Assembly: GCA_029204225.1 (NCBI GenBank)
Contig: CM055097.1
Span: forward strand, 70,434,252-70,498,251
Length of the DNA: 64,000 nucleotides
Direction: 5' to 3'
Source: Diphasiastrum complanatum
Taxonomy: Eukaryota; Streptophyta; Lycopodiopsida; Lycopodiales; Lycopodiaceae
The notes beneath the pieces were generated by a model. It saw nothing but the letters and a program-made list of their open reading frames with translations, ran no database searches and was not told the origin of the DNA. Below, piece after piece: positions 1-11,100 of this stretch (its first letter is position 1; every line of letters begins with the position of its first letter). The translations under genes were made by a program, and so were the position numbers.

Positions 1-1795
1 GTGGTTTCAGGGAAATCATCGGTGTTAGCTTCATGATTCACTGTGTGGACAGCCGTTTGGTGCAACGGGGCTTGCAAAGGATTTGCAAAGAGCAGTGACA
101 GAGAGCCATAGCAATTTATAGGGTCAAATTGGGCGAAAAATGAAGAAAATTTTGAAAATTTCCAGTTTCATGGGGTGTTGACGAATTTCTAGGAAAATCG
201 GCTTGTTTGCAGTCAATATGACACCAATCAGTGAGCCGTAAATTGCATCAGATGCCTTGAGGTAGGGCGACCTCATCCAGGCAGGGAGATGCAAGAGAAA
301 TCTTAGGGATATCCTGAGTGAAGCCCAATAAATCATTCTCTTCTATGCCAGCTAGGATTTACAGTCTTAAAGCGCTAAATCTTTGGCTGTAAGGAACCTT
401 TTTGTGAGCTGTAAATGCATGTGTGAGGGCGCCCTGGTGAGGAATGGTAAATTTCAGAAGGCCATGGGAGGCCGCGTGCTAGAGAGTGTGCAAGATTAGT
501 TTCTTGTGTGTAGCCAAAGACCCTGACAACCATATCTTGAAGCTTGAGAAAGCAAGAAGAGAGGAGGAGAGGTCGCGGGCTGCCTCGCGTGCGCCCAAAA
601 GCAATGAAGCCATAGTGCTTCAAAGTGGTTAGCGACTGGTGAAGTTATGATCAGCGCGCAAATGGGCCAACAGCCGTAGGATCAAAGTGACTGAAGATTA
701 GTGAATCAGATCGCGTCTTGGAGGATGAGGCAGGGCCGTTGGATGGGAAGAAGCCATTGGATTGGCTTGAAGAGGGACCATGAAGGCTTGAAGGCCATTA
801 CTAAAAATTCTTCATTAAAATTTTTTCACTAGAAATGGTTAAAGGGACCTGAAGGGCAAGAAATGCTCTTTCTTCATTAAAAAATTTCAGAATGAAAATT
901 CAGTTCATTTTTGCAAGGCAAATTGGTTTTGGGCCTAACTTTAGCTAGAAGGCACCTTTTTTGGCCATCCTTGGGCCAAACTGACCCCTAAAATTGGCTA
1001 CTTAGAGCTAGCGGACAAAGCGACGTCACAGAGCAGGGAAAAGGGTGTTTTTATCACCATTCTATCAAGCGAAGTGCGGGTGACCGAGTGATGGGCTACA
1101 TTCTATTTGGGTACCGTAGGTGGAGAAAGCTAGTTTTGGCGATGGAAGTGTAGTTTGGCAGCATGACTACTCATCATTGGCGACAATTTTGAGAGGGCAA
1201 GCAATCACAGGTGAAAGGTAGGCATGGTATGCCAGGTATAGGTGAAAAATTCTTGTGATCAGGTTCAACTTTTGGGGCTCGAACCAACCAACGTCAAGTG
1301 GCATTTTGGGGAACCGCTCTCACAGGTATGATCGGTAGTGGCATTTTCGATTCAGGTGATAGCTGCATTGACACACACATCTGTAGCCTGGAAATTTATT
1401 ATTCGGAGGGAAATATGGGCTAGCTTGGAGGTACACACATTTTGGCGGTCACAGGTGATGGAAGTGCGAGGTGGTGCCAATTGGAAGCCATTGGGCAAGA
1501 TAGCGGACTTGCATTGGACGAGCTGTGTCTGGGACACGCAGAGGATGAATAACGGGTCAATAATCACACTTTGGATGCTCTTGGAGAGTGGTGAGTGTGA
1601 TGATTTTGTGGTTTTGTAGTCAGTAAGTCAATTTTGATCAAGCCATTGTAGCTGTGGAGCAGTGTATCAGGTTTGTCATCGAAGAGATACACTCAACTGC
1701 TAGTTTGGATAAGTCAAGTCAATTTTCCATATCAGGATTGCATCAGGGATGCAGATTCCAGCGATGACAAGGCGTAGATCGTTTGGTTTGGGCCA
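1..1795. other. No recognisable gene; repeat-like sequence
   Basis: I see no recognisable coding domain on either strand, only short chance ORFs. Around 760-900 a phrase of the form GGGACC..GAAGG followed by TTCTTCATTAAAA occurs twice about 90 bp apart, so part of this stretch is locally duplicated. The style (phrases such as CACAGGTGATGG) resembles the repeat arm that follows, so it may be further internal sequence of the same element, but I could not show homology. Confidence 0.4.
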
Positions 1796-4694
1796 TGGAA
1801 GATCTCACAGGTTCACTTGGAGGGATATTGGCATGCACATTCATGTGAGGGACTTGATGGTGGCTTTAGAGTTCACATCTCAGTGTATTCTCAGGGAGTG
1901 GTTTGGAACCATTCACAGGAGCAACTTGGAGCTAGCTTGGGGGAATACAAGTGGGCACTATAGGGTAGATGCTCAGATCTTTGTGATCAGGGATGGCATT
2001 GGGATACTTGGTAGGGATAGCACTGCAAAATGACATGGGATGATCGTCGGGGGCAGCTATTTCATATTGGACTTGAGTCATCGGCATGGACATGACTTGC
2101 AGGTGGGATTCATGATGGAATTAGAACACTGCAAACGCAAATGGACAAAGTGTGAAGCTTTGGGATCTAGCTCTAGTTTGGAGAGCTGATGGAGATTGCA
2201 CGGGGTGTGATCAAAGGGCAAACACTGTGGTGAGTGTTTTGCTAGCGATCTATTGCAGGGGACACTGATGGTGAGGACTTCATGGTGTGCTCACTTGGGA
2301 GTACAGGATGGCATTACAGTAGGGGGCCAGTTTTGGACATTGGCATCGATGGGGAAACATCTACCATCACGGGTGTGGATAAGCTATCTATAGCTTTCAT
2401 GCATTTGGCTGTATTTGCAAGAGTCTAGGCTTGGCACAGGTGTTGGAATTTCCATGGCATAGATTCTTAGGTGGTGAGATCAAGGGAATCTTAGAGGAAG
2501 TCACTCGGAGCCATATACCTCAGTACGATCATGGAGACAGTAGTCTCGGGATCCCGTGAGCGGCGACTTAGGGATATGCTTGCGTTGGCATGGTGTCGGG
2601 TGGCACATAGCCAGGGAGAGCGAACAGATGCTAGGAGCCAGGTGTAGCAGGTGATGCTTTGGAGTTTGGCTTGTCTAGCAGGATGGTGACCAGGATCGAA
2701 GACATCATGTGAGCATAGTATGTGGATGACGAGTCCATTGGGGTGGCACTCAAGGAGATGCTACAGTTGATCAATTATGATATGTCATTTTATGTATGGA
2801 TGATGTTCTTCAGCTGGTGCATCATGTGGTGACCTAGGGACGGGTCAAGCCTACTTGGAGGTAGGTGACATGGAGTGTACCTGTGGTGGTACATATCTTG
2901 AGGGCATGGAGTGCATTACGGGGTGATGTGGATCCAACATGCCCATGGTTGTGAGCCCGCAGGGATGGAGATGGTTGCTCAGGGAGTGACAACTAATACT
3001 TTGGTGAGTGATCAGGTGAGCTGCATGGTTATATGCACAGTAGTTTCCAAGTTGGCATCACATGTTGTTATCCATCATTATTTGGTAAGCAGGATGCAGC
3101 TTTTGGTTAGATCCAGTTGGAGTCTAGTTGCACTACAGGTGGACAGATTCTTGGGGAGCTATCAGCAGGTAATGGATACTTGGTGATAAGATGGTACAGG
3201 GTATAGGATTCTGGAGCTATCCTACCTGATATGCTATGGATCGTGGATGAGTTATTCATCACGATAGTGGATCTAGTTTGCATTTGCTTTGGCTTGGATG
3301 CTATATGGATACAGTGTTGGTGAGATAGGCTTCTTGGTGGGAGGCCTATGTACTGGTCAAATCAGAGTTGGCAACGTCAAGCATGGAAAGTTGAACCTAC
3401 ATGGGATGTAGGACAAGCAGATCATCATCAATATCTCTGGGAGGTAGGCGAGCTACTCAAGTATAGACTATGGTGAGGTTTGTGTACATTCATTCATTGA
3501 GTCCTTGGTAGAGTGCTTGGAGAATGGGGAATGGATGGGGATCAGCTTTCAGGGCTTATTGGATAGGATGTCAAGACAAAGCGGCTTGGAGCATAGCTTT
3601 TTTTGGGAGATACATCAGGGATGAGGCTTGGAGCGCTCATTGGTTCGAGATGGTTGATCTTGGATGATGTATGAGGACATCTATGTTGTATGCTTGGACG
3701 TGAGGGCATCTTGGTTACAGGTGCAGGCCATGGTTGAGGACCTGATTTGGTGACCAGTGGTGTAGCAGCGGATCTACAGGTGGCACAGGTGTTGGTACGA
3801 CAGGATACCACTTATGGACAGGCCTTGGTCATTTATTTGACGTTTTATCATTCTTGTTGGTTTGCATGAGTGTGTGTGGGCTTGCATGTTGCCTTGTCAC
3901 AGGAGTCTAGATCTGAGTCGGAGTTGTATGTGGTTGTGCATTTGCTACGTCAGAAGCAAAGTAGTCATTTTATGCTCATTGACTTGTCATTGTCTACTAG
4001 CTGTCTATCTAGTGAGGGTGCAATCTTATGGTGGCAGTAAGAAAACCTCAGGTTGAGTCTCAGTCGCTCATTTATGTCAACTTTACAGGTTTGTGCTTGT
4101 AAGTGTCTGATAGGATGTCAGCCTAGCTAGATGGAGGATGTAAGTCTCATGGTGGCAGTGGGATTTTCTCAGTTTGAGCCATGTCGCTCATGTGCTCCAC
4201 TTGTGTTTCAAGTTGGATAGGGACGAGTCAGTTGGTCGAGAGTGTGGTAGACTCTATGTATGAGCATTGTGTTTATATGATATGTGATGATGTAATTGGT
4301 GTACAGTTTATTTGGTTTACTGTGTATGGTTGTGTTCGGGACGTGACCCGTTAGGATATATTGATTGGGCATTGATCCCGTAGACGGCTTCTTGGGTTAG
4401 CCGGGTAGCCACACATAGGAAGAATTAGCCTGTATAGAGTTATATACAGTACTTGTTATACTCAGGGGCACGTCCTGAGTTTGTCGGTCAAATTTGGCCA
4501 TATTGGGCCCGACCTTAGTTTGACAGGTGGTAGGCCAATTTTAGGACACCTGCCTTTTCATGCAATTTGTGAATACTCTATATGTACAGTGTTTCTTTGT
4601 AATCTATTAACTTTTGTTGTGCCATCTTTGAGAGCTTGTGAGGAGTGGCTATGGTGATTGTGTGATGTGATTTGCATACTGCACTAGATCCTAA
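1796..4694 (+). repeat. Arm 1 of a giant inverted repeat (unrecognised element copy)
   Basis: This arm matches the reverse complement of 5250-8243 over almost its whole length with scattered substitutions; for example the stretch at 2230-2430 pairs with 7610-7830, and 4540-4690 pairs with 5252-5410. Homology stops near AAGATCTCACAGG on the left and near GCACTAGATCCT on the right. It holds a ~121-bp near-tandem duplication (around 4025 and 4146, phrase ATGGTGGCAGT). Broken ORFs are shared by both arms but none matches a family I know. Since arm 2 is followed by a primer-binding-site-like sequence and preceded by a copia pol remnant, both arms may be long-terminal-repeat sequence of one copia-like family; that is inference. 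Confidence 0.8.
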
Positions 4695-5249
4695 CAGAAT
4701 TTTTACTATCTTATCAACTTTAGGGTTTTCTCAAAAATGCAAAATATTGAATCAAGCAAAAGCTATATGCAAAAGCTAGAATCTTGATACATCCACTAAT
4801 AGAATGTAATATCCACAATCATGAGAATTTTTTGTCTCCACATTCTAGTAATTGGATTAAAAAATTGACCTATTCCAAGTCATCTGACCTAAAATGAAAC
4901 TAGGATCACAAAGATCCACTTTCTACACTTAGAAACCACTCCAACTCTTCATAGAATTGATGGCGCCCTCAATCCGCCTCTAGATTTGGAAAGTACACCA
5001 ACTTTAGCCTGCAACCTGCTCTGATATCATCTTATAATTTCAAATCCAAAACACACTTGATGAATTGATAGGATCTTTGGCTAAATTTGGATGCACATCT
5101 AGATTCATCTACAGGCTAGAAATCATGCAGCTACCATGCTAGAACTTGGAAATAAATGAAGATCTGATCAAAATCACTAAGATATGATACAATACTTTTT
5201 CTTTTCATACAAAAGCAGCAAAACACTGTACTTCAAGTTAAAATTCCAA
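4695..5249 (-). promoter_or_regulatory. Spacer between the arms with a degenerate tRNA-iMet primer site
   Basis: This is the loop of the giant inverted repeat. On the minus strand at 5018-5029 it reads TGATATCAGAGC, one mismatch from the usual plant primer site TGGTATCAGAGC. That suggests the minus-strand sequence just above it (5030 upward) is the end of an LTR and the sequence below it (to ~4695) is a retroelement leader. No coding sequence is visible in the spacer. Confidence 0.45.
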
Positions 5250-8243
5250 TAGAATCTAGTGCAGTATGCAGATCACATCAGTCAATCACCATAGCCACTC
5301 CTCACAAGCTCTCAAAGATGGCACTCCTCACAAGCTCTCAAAGATGGCAAAACAAAAGTTAATAGATTGCAAAGAAACACTGTACATATAGAGTATTCAC
5401 AAATTGCATGAAAAGTCAAGTGTCCTAAAATTGGCCTACCACCTGTCAAACTAAGGTCGGGCTTAGTATGACCAAATACAACATGCCCCCAAGTATAGCA
5501 AGTACTATAGATAACTCTATACAAGGCTAATTTTTCCTATGTGTGGCTACTCGGCTAACCCTAGTAGTCGGCTATGAAATCAGTGCACGATCAATATATC
5601 CTAACGAGGCACGTCCCAATCACAACCATATACAGTAAACAAAATAAATTGTACACTAATTACATCATCACATTTAGAGCTTATACTAACTCTCTCCCGT
5701 GCGCTCAAATGTAATAGGGACAAGAAACTCAAGCACACCAACAAACCACCAAGTTTTACACACAAAGTATCATGCAAACACAAGGCTCGTATAGAGAGTC
5801 TATCACACTCTTGACCAACTGACTCGTCCTCATCCCTAAGCAGTATCCTGTCGTACCAACACTTGTGCCACTTGTAGATCCGCTGCTACACCACTGGTCA
5901 CCAAATCAGGTCTCCAATACCATGGACCGCACCTGTAACCAAGATGCCCTCACGTCCAAGCATATCCCATAGATGTCGTCATACATCATCCAAAGATCTC
6001 TCACGATCTACTGAGCACTCCAAGCCTCATCTCTGATGTATCTCCCAAACAAAGCCATGCTCTAAGCCACTTTGCCCTGACATCCTGTCCAATAAACCCT
6101 GAAAGCTGATTCCCATCCATTCCCCATGCTCCAAGCACAAGAGTCTCCCAAAGACTCAATGAATGAATGTACCCAAAACTCACCATAGGCTATACCTGAG
6201 TAGCTCTGAAATCTTTCAGAGATACTGATGATGATCTGCCTGTCCTACATCCCATGTAGGCTCAACTTTCTATGCTTTGAAGCTGCCAACTTTGATTTGA
6301 CCAGTACATAGGTCACCAAATCAGGTCTCCAACCATGGCCTACATGTGTAACCAAGATGCCCTCATGTCCAAGCATATCCCATAGATGTCGTCATACACC
6401 ATCCAAAGATCTCTCACGATCTACTGAGCGCTCCAAGCCTCATCTCCGATGTATCTCCCAAACAAAGCCATGCTCCAAGCCCCTTTGCCTTGACATTCTA
6501 TCCAATGAGCCCTGAAAGCTGATTCCCATCCATTCTCCATGCTCCAAGCACAAGAGTCTACCAAGGACTCAATGAGTAAATGTACGCAAAACTCACCATA
6601 GGCTATACCTGAGTAGCTCGCCCATCTCCCAAAGATACTGATGATGATCTACCTGTCCTACATCCCATGTAGGCTCAACTTCCTATGCTTGACGTTGCCA
6701 ACTCTCATTTGACCAGTACACAGGCCTCCCACCAAGGAGCCTATCTCACCACCACTGTATCTATCATAGCATCCAATCCAAAGCAAATGCAAATTAGATC
6801 CACTATCGTGATGAACAACTCATCCACGGTCCATATGATATCAGGTAGGATAGTTCTAGAACCCTGTACCCTATACCATTTGATCACCAAGTATCCATTA
6901 CCCGTTGATAGCTCCTCAAGAATTTGTCCACCTGTAGTACAACTAGAATTCAATTGGATCTAACCAAAAGTTGCATCCTACTTATCAAATAATGATGGAT
7001 AGAAACAACATGTGATGCCAACTTGGAGACTATCATGCGTATAACCATGCAGCTCACCTGATCACTCGCCAAAGTATCAACTGTCACTCTCTAAGCAACC
7101 ATCTCCATCCTTGTCGGCTCACAACCATGGGCATACTGGATCCACATCACCTTGTAATGCACTCCATGCCCTGAGGATATGTACCACCCCATCTACACTC
7201 CATGCCAGCTACCTCCAAGTAGGCTTGACCCATCCCTAGGTCATCACACATGATGCACCAACTGAAGAACATCGTCATACATCAAATGAGATATCATACT
7301 TGAGCAACTGTAGCATCTCCTTGAGTGCCACCCCAATGGACTCGTCATCCACATAATATACTCACATGATGTCTCCGATCCTGGTCACCATCCTGCTAGA
7401 CAATCCGAACTCCAAAGCAATACCTGCATCTCTAGGCTGCTAGCATCTGCTCGCTCTCCCTGGCTATGTGCCACCCCAATGCAAGCCTATCTTTGAGTCA
7501 TCGCTCAGGGGATCTCGAGTCTAATGTCTTCCAATCGTATTGAGGTATATGGCTCTGAGTGACTTCCTCTAGGCTTCCTGATCTCACCACATTTGGATTT
7601 GAACCATGCAGGTTCCAACACCTATGCCAAGCCTAGACTCTTGCAAATACAGCCAAATGCATGAAAGCTAGAGGTAGCTTATCCAAGCTCGTGATAGTAG
7701 ATGTCTCCCCATCGATGCCAATGCCAAAGACTAGCCCCTTGTTGTAATGCCATCTTGTACTTCCAAATGAGCACACCATGAAGTCCTCGCCATCAGTGTC
7801 CCTGTAGTAGATCACTAGAAAAACACTCACCCTGTGTTTTCCCTCCGATCACACCCAATCGTGCGATCTCCATAAGCTCTCTGACCCGGCTCCTAAAACT
7901 TCACACTTTGCCCATTTGCGTTTGTAGAATCCCACTTGTAAGTCTTGTCCATCCAAAGACTCAAGTCCAATATGAAATAGCTGCCCCCTGATGAACATCC
8001 CATGTCATCCTACAATGTTATTCCTATCACGAATCCCAATGCCATCCATGATCATGAAGATCTAAGCATCTACCCTATGGTGCCCACCTGTATTTCCCCA
8101 AGCTAGCTCCAAGCTGCTCTTGTGAATGATTCCAAACCATTCCTTGAGAATACACTGAGATGTGAATTCCAAAGCCACCATCAAGTCCCTCACATGACTG
8201 TGCATGCCAATATCCCCCCAAGTGAACCTGTGAGATCTTCTCC
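5250..8243 (-). repeat. Arm 2 of the giant inverted repeat
   Basis: This is the reverse-complement partner of 1796-4694. Differences from arm 1 include point changes and one extra internal block: a 415-bp segment present twice in tandem here and once in arm 1. In element orientation (minus strand) it is preceded by a copia polyprotein tail at 8515-8700 and followed, after 5030, by a primer-site-like motif, which fits a long terminal repeat. Conceptual translations of the two arms resemble each other but carry stops, so I call no gene. Confidence 0.8.
5896..6725. repeat. 415-bp tandem duplication inside arm 2
   Basis: The segment starting GGTCACCAAATCAGGTCTCC at 5896 starts again at 6311, an offset of 415 bp. 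Both copies run through GACCAGTACA and differ by small substitutions. Arm 1 has only one copy, so the duplication happened after the two arms separated or was lost from arm 1. Confidence 0.8.
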
Positions 8244-8514
8244 ACTCTAGTACAACCATTTATAGCAATGATAGTTTCACTTGGCCACTTGCCCTAAAAT
8301 AGCAACTTCTAGGTACTTCACCAAAAACCTAGTTTAACTTGACTAGATGCAATGTACCTCAACTAGCTAATGGAATAGGTCTAATCTTATATTATCTACT
8401 TATATATTTGTTAAAAATAGTAAGGACACTATTTTTAGCCCTTATTGACATTAAGAAATGTATCTCTAAGTTGAAATTTCACTTTGGCCTCCAAATTGCC
8501 AAATTAGTCCAACT
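8244..8514. other. No gene seen
   Basis: AT-rich sequence lying between the end of the inverted-repeat arm and the stop codon of the copia remnant. It would be the 3' untranslated or LTR-start region of that minus-strand remnant; no motif is clear. Confidence 0.3.
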
Positions 8515-8700
8515 AAACTAGTTGACATTTTTCACAAACTTATCAAACGTTTCTCTAATGATTGGCTTAGTGAAAATGTCATTGAGAAGGCTGAGAAATA
8601 CTCCCTCTTGCTTGTCATGTGGGAGCTAGCCCCACTATCTTGTTGGAAATTGAGTCCACAATTTTTTCCTTGGTAGTAATTTCTATTTCAAGAATCTTCC
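8515..8700 (-). pseudogene. Deletion-fused Ty1/copia polyprotein remnant
   Basis: On the minus strand, 8640-8578 encodes DSGASSHMTSKREYF, the protease active-site/pre-integrase start typical of copia elements. It is joined almost directly, in a shifted frame, to DIFTKPIIRETFDKFV (8578-8515), which is the very C-terminal end of a copia RNase H, ending at a stop near 8515. Everything normally between the two (integrase, reverse transcriptase and most of RNase H, over 3 kb) is missing. This is a dead internal-deletion derivative; both motifs are seen directly and the family assignment rests on known copia motifs. Confidence 0.75.
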
Positions 8701-8748
8701 TGCACATTTTTGGATCATTGATCTAGGGTTAGATGAAACTTACTTTGG

Positions 8749-9134
8749 TGTTGTGGGTATTTCCTGTACAATGAAAAATTAGTGGGTCCCACCACTAAAA
8801 CTACTATTAGCCAAGCCTTATCAAGTGGGCCCCGCCACAGTACAGTAGAGCAATAAGTGTGAGGCACTGGCTTCCTACGTGTATAAGCCCAATCCAATGA
8901 GCATGCTAGTTTAATAATTCAAATTGTTTCCCAGTGACTTGGGCCCTAGTTTGAAATAAAATAAGTTAAAGGCCAAAGTGTAAGTTACAAGGTTGGGTCA
9001 AAGTCAAATGGTGGTAGGTGGGGTGTGCTTCTTTGTGCACCACTAGATCTTTTGTGTTTCTTTGAAAGGCTAGGATTGCAATCCTTGCCATTTCAAGCAG
9101 CCAATAGGATGAATACGGCAAGGGCCTCCCCAAG
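8749..9134 (+). repeat. LTR fragment, family B (first copy)
   Basis: The portion 8956-9134 is nearly identical to 15275-15468 (GAAATAAAATAAGTTAAAGG through GGGCCTCCCCAAG). The part before it has the style of the gypsy LTRs at 46.9 and 53.3 kb: TGTTG start, a TGTATAAGCCCAATCCAATGA-like phrase and an ATTAAT/TTTAATAATTC stretch. The fragment stops abruptly at CCCCAAG, where a CACTA terminus begins, whereas the 15-kb copy continues AATAAAAGAGC. The start at 8749 is a guess based on a TG after unlike sequence. Confidence 0.6.
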
Positions 9135-9650
9135 CACTACAAGAATTGCCACGATTTTCGAAGTGAAATTGCGTTTTTTTTTTTTTGAATCGACGTGGGC
9201 GTCGAAAAATGCGTCGCAATAGGGTCGTTAGAATTCGTCGCATTTAAAATCTGTCGAAATCCGACAACAAGCCCAAAATTGGCAACCGGCCGATAAAAAC
9301 ATTTTTCGAAAAACATGGCATGTGGACATCGGATTCCGACGGCTCGGCCACGTGGACGTTGGAATCCGACGTCCACGTGACATTTGTTTTTGGGTTTTTT
9401 TTTTCTGCCACTTGGATGTCGGATTTCGACGTCCACATGGCCGGGCTGTAGGAATCCAATGTCCACGTGGCAAAATAAAAAACTATAAAAAAAAAATTTC
9501 TCGTTTTTTGTTTTTTTCCACGTGGACATCGGATTTCGACAAAAAAAAAAATTTCCATTTCTGTTTGTTTTGCCACGTGGCCGTCGGAATCCGACATCTT
9601 TTTTTTTCCTTCAAAATCCGATGGATTTTAAATGTGTCGGGATTTTGACA
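9135..9650 (+). mobile_element. Terminal portion of a CACTA (En/Spm) transposon
   Basis: At 9135 the sequence reads CACTACAAGAA, the classic terminal inverted repeat of plant CACTA elements. Behind it lies a subterminal zone with about seven copies of a short palindromic motif of the form GTCGGAATCCGAC (near 9246, 9325, 9358, 9418, 9527, 9581 and a weaker one near 9618), several joined to CCACGTGGACGTC. Such clustered motifs are the known binding-site arrangement of CACTA subterminal regions. The opposite terminus (TTCTTGTAGTG) was not found nearby, so the element is truncated or cut by the LTR element that starts at 10138. It interrupts an LTR, so it is younger than that LTR. Confidence 0.75.
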
Positions 9651-10137
9651 CTGCTAAAAAATAAAAAAAAAACTAAAATTTCAGGATATGAATTCTTACT
9701 TCAATATTGAGATTATGACAAGAACTGCAAATATACTATGTATGGCATATAGTACTACATAGCAACTAACCTCTTACAATCATTTCAAACACGTAGAATG
9801 AATACACTACGAATCCATTCATTAACTGGTATGGAAACTAGCATAATTGCAACCAAATATACTCCAATTGATAGGACTTCGAAGTGCATATGAAAAATAA
9901 ATGATTACGGAAAACGACATAGATTAAACGAACTGAAAATAGATCAAGCCATACCTATTTGTGAGTGCATATGCATGTAGCTGGAAAGCGAAGAAGTGCT
10001 AGTCATGAATGCTTCAATTGATTCTACTATGTTTGTCACTTTGCTTCTGTCCTTTGCTAGGACAGATCTGCTCTCAACTAGAACAACCATGAGGGCTCTC
10101 ATTGACAACAAATCAGTGAGTTCTCAATGGTCATTGA
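9651..10137. other. No gene seen; probably internal CACTA sequence
   Basis: AT-rich sequence without a recognisable domain. It lies between the CACTA subterminal zone and the left LTR of the next element, so it is most simply the interior of the truncated CACTA transposon. Confidence 0.3.
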
Positions 10138-10720
10138 TGTGCAAAAAAGTACAAAAAGGACCAAGAGTGGATCCTAATCTGATCCTCAAGAGGGATTGGT
10201 TGTCAGATTACTTGATCTATCAATCTACTTCAGATTAAGATCAATTCTAGACACAAAATCCTAACAAGAACAATCATTAATTGAAGGTAGGTGTACTTTC
10301 TGGTTTCACACATGTGAAACACTGTCTGAGTACGGACTCCAACCTGAAAATCAAGTACACATTGATAGAACCTCAAAACAATCAAAACAAATGTAGACAA
10401 ATGGAGAGAATCACTCAAAATTGCTTCCAAAACCAAGATTGGTGTCTCACAATGATTATGGCCAAATGTGGCTCTATATATACAATAAGTGGGAGCTCAT
10501 GGTACTGATCATCCCTCTGATCCCACATGTGTGAAGGTGCTTTGTCATATGATGATTCATCATGCAAAACTGACACTTGGACAAAACCTTCTATTTTGAG
10601 CACTTTTGGTCCATTTTCCTTCTATATGGAGATCTACTTGGAAATCTTCTAGAATTCAAAATTCACCTACTTAAGCTTATTCCACACGTGTGATCTGTCC
10701 TCTATACATGGGATATGACA
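10138..10720 (-). repeat. 3' LTR of the family A element
   Basis: Begins TGTGCA and ends ATATGACA on the plus strand. It contains several copies of a CACRTGTG palindrome (TTTCACACATGTGAAA near 10303, CCACATGTGTG near 10523, CCACACGTGTG near 10681). It differs from its partner by a missing 10-bp CTAGATCAAT unit and scattered transitions. Confidence 0.85.
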
Positions 10721-11100
10721 CCTAACCAAAATATTTGGCTCATGCAATCAATAGATTGATGCCATGTGTCATATATCTAGAAAACTAGTTTTTGGTCTTT
10801 TTAGCCACTAGAACTTGAATTAAATCATATGTACAACCTATATGATTATGGTACATGACAAGTACACTATTTTCACACGTGGGAACAGGTTCCACACATG
10901 TGTGTTTATCTATATACAAGATTTTTTGCCTCTACCAAGCTTATTTTTGCATTTTTCACACTCCTCCTCAAAAATCTAGCTTGGTAAATCTAGCTTGATG
11001 GAAAACATGATGATCTTGAACTTGACTCCATGGGCTGAATTGGTCTTTGCTGGTTCAAAAGGTGTGAAGATCAGCCAATGAGCTTGATGTTGATCTGAAA

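Noticed and set aside
2719-2730. YVDD-like codons in arm 1, suggesting a reverse transcriptase
   Set aside because: The surrounding translation (ESIGVALKEM..) shows no other RT motif and stops lie just before it, so the match is probably chance.
9137-9597. Several overlapping ORFs in the CACTA subterminal zone
   Set aside because: They come from the palindromic repeat units and poly-A/T runs; all frames look alike.
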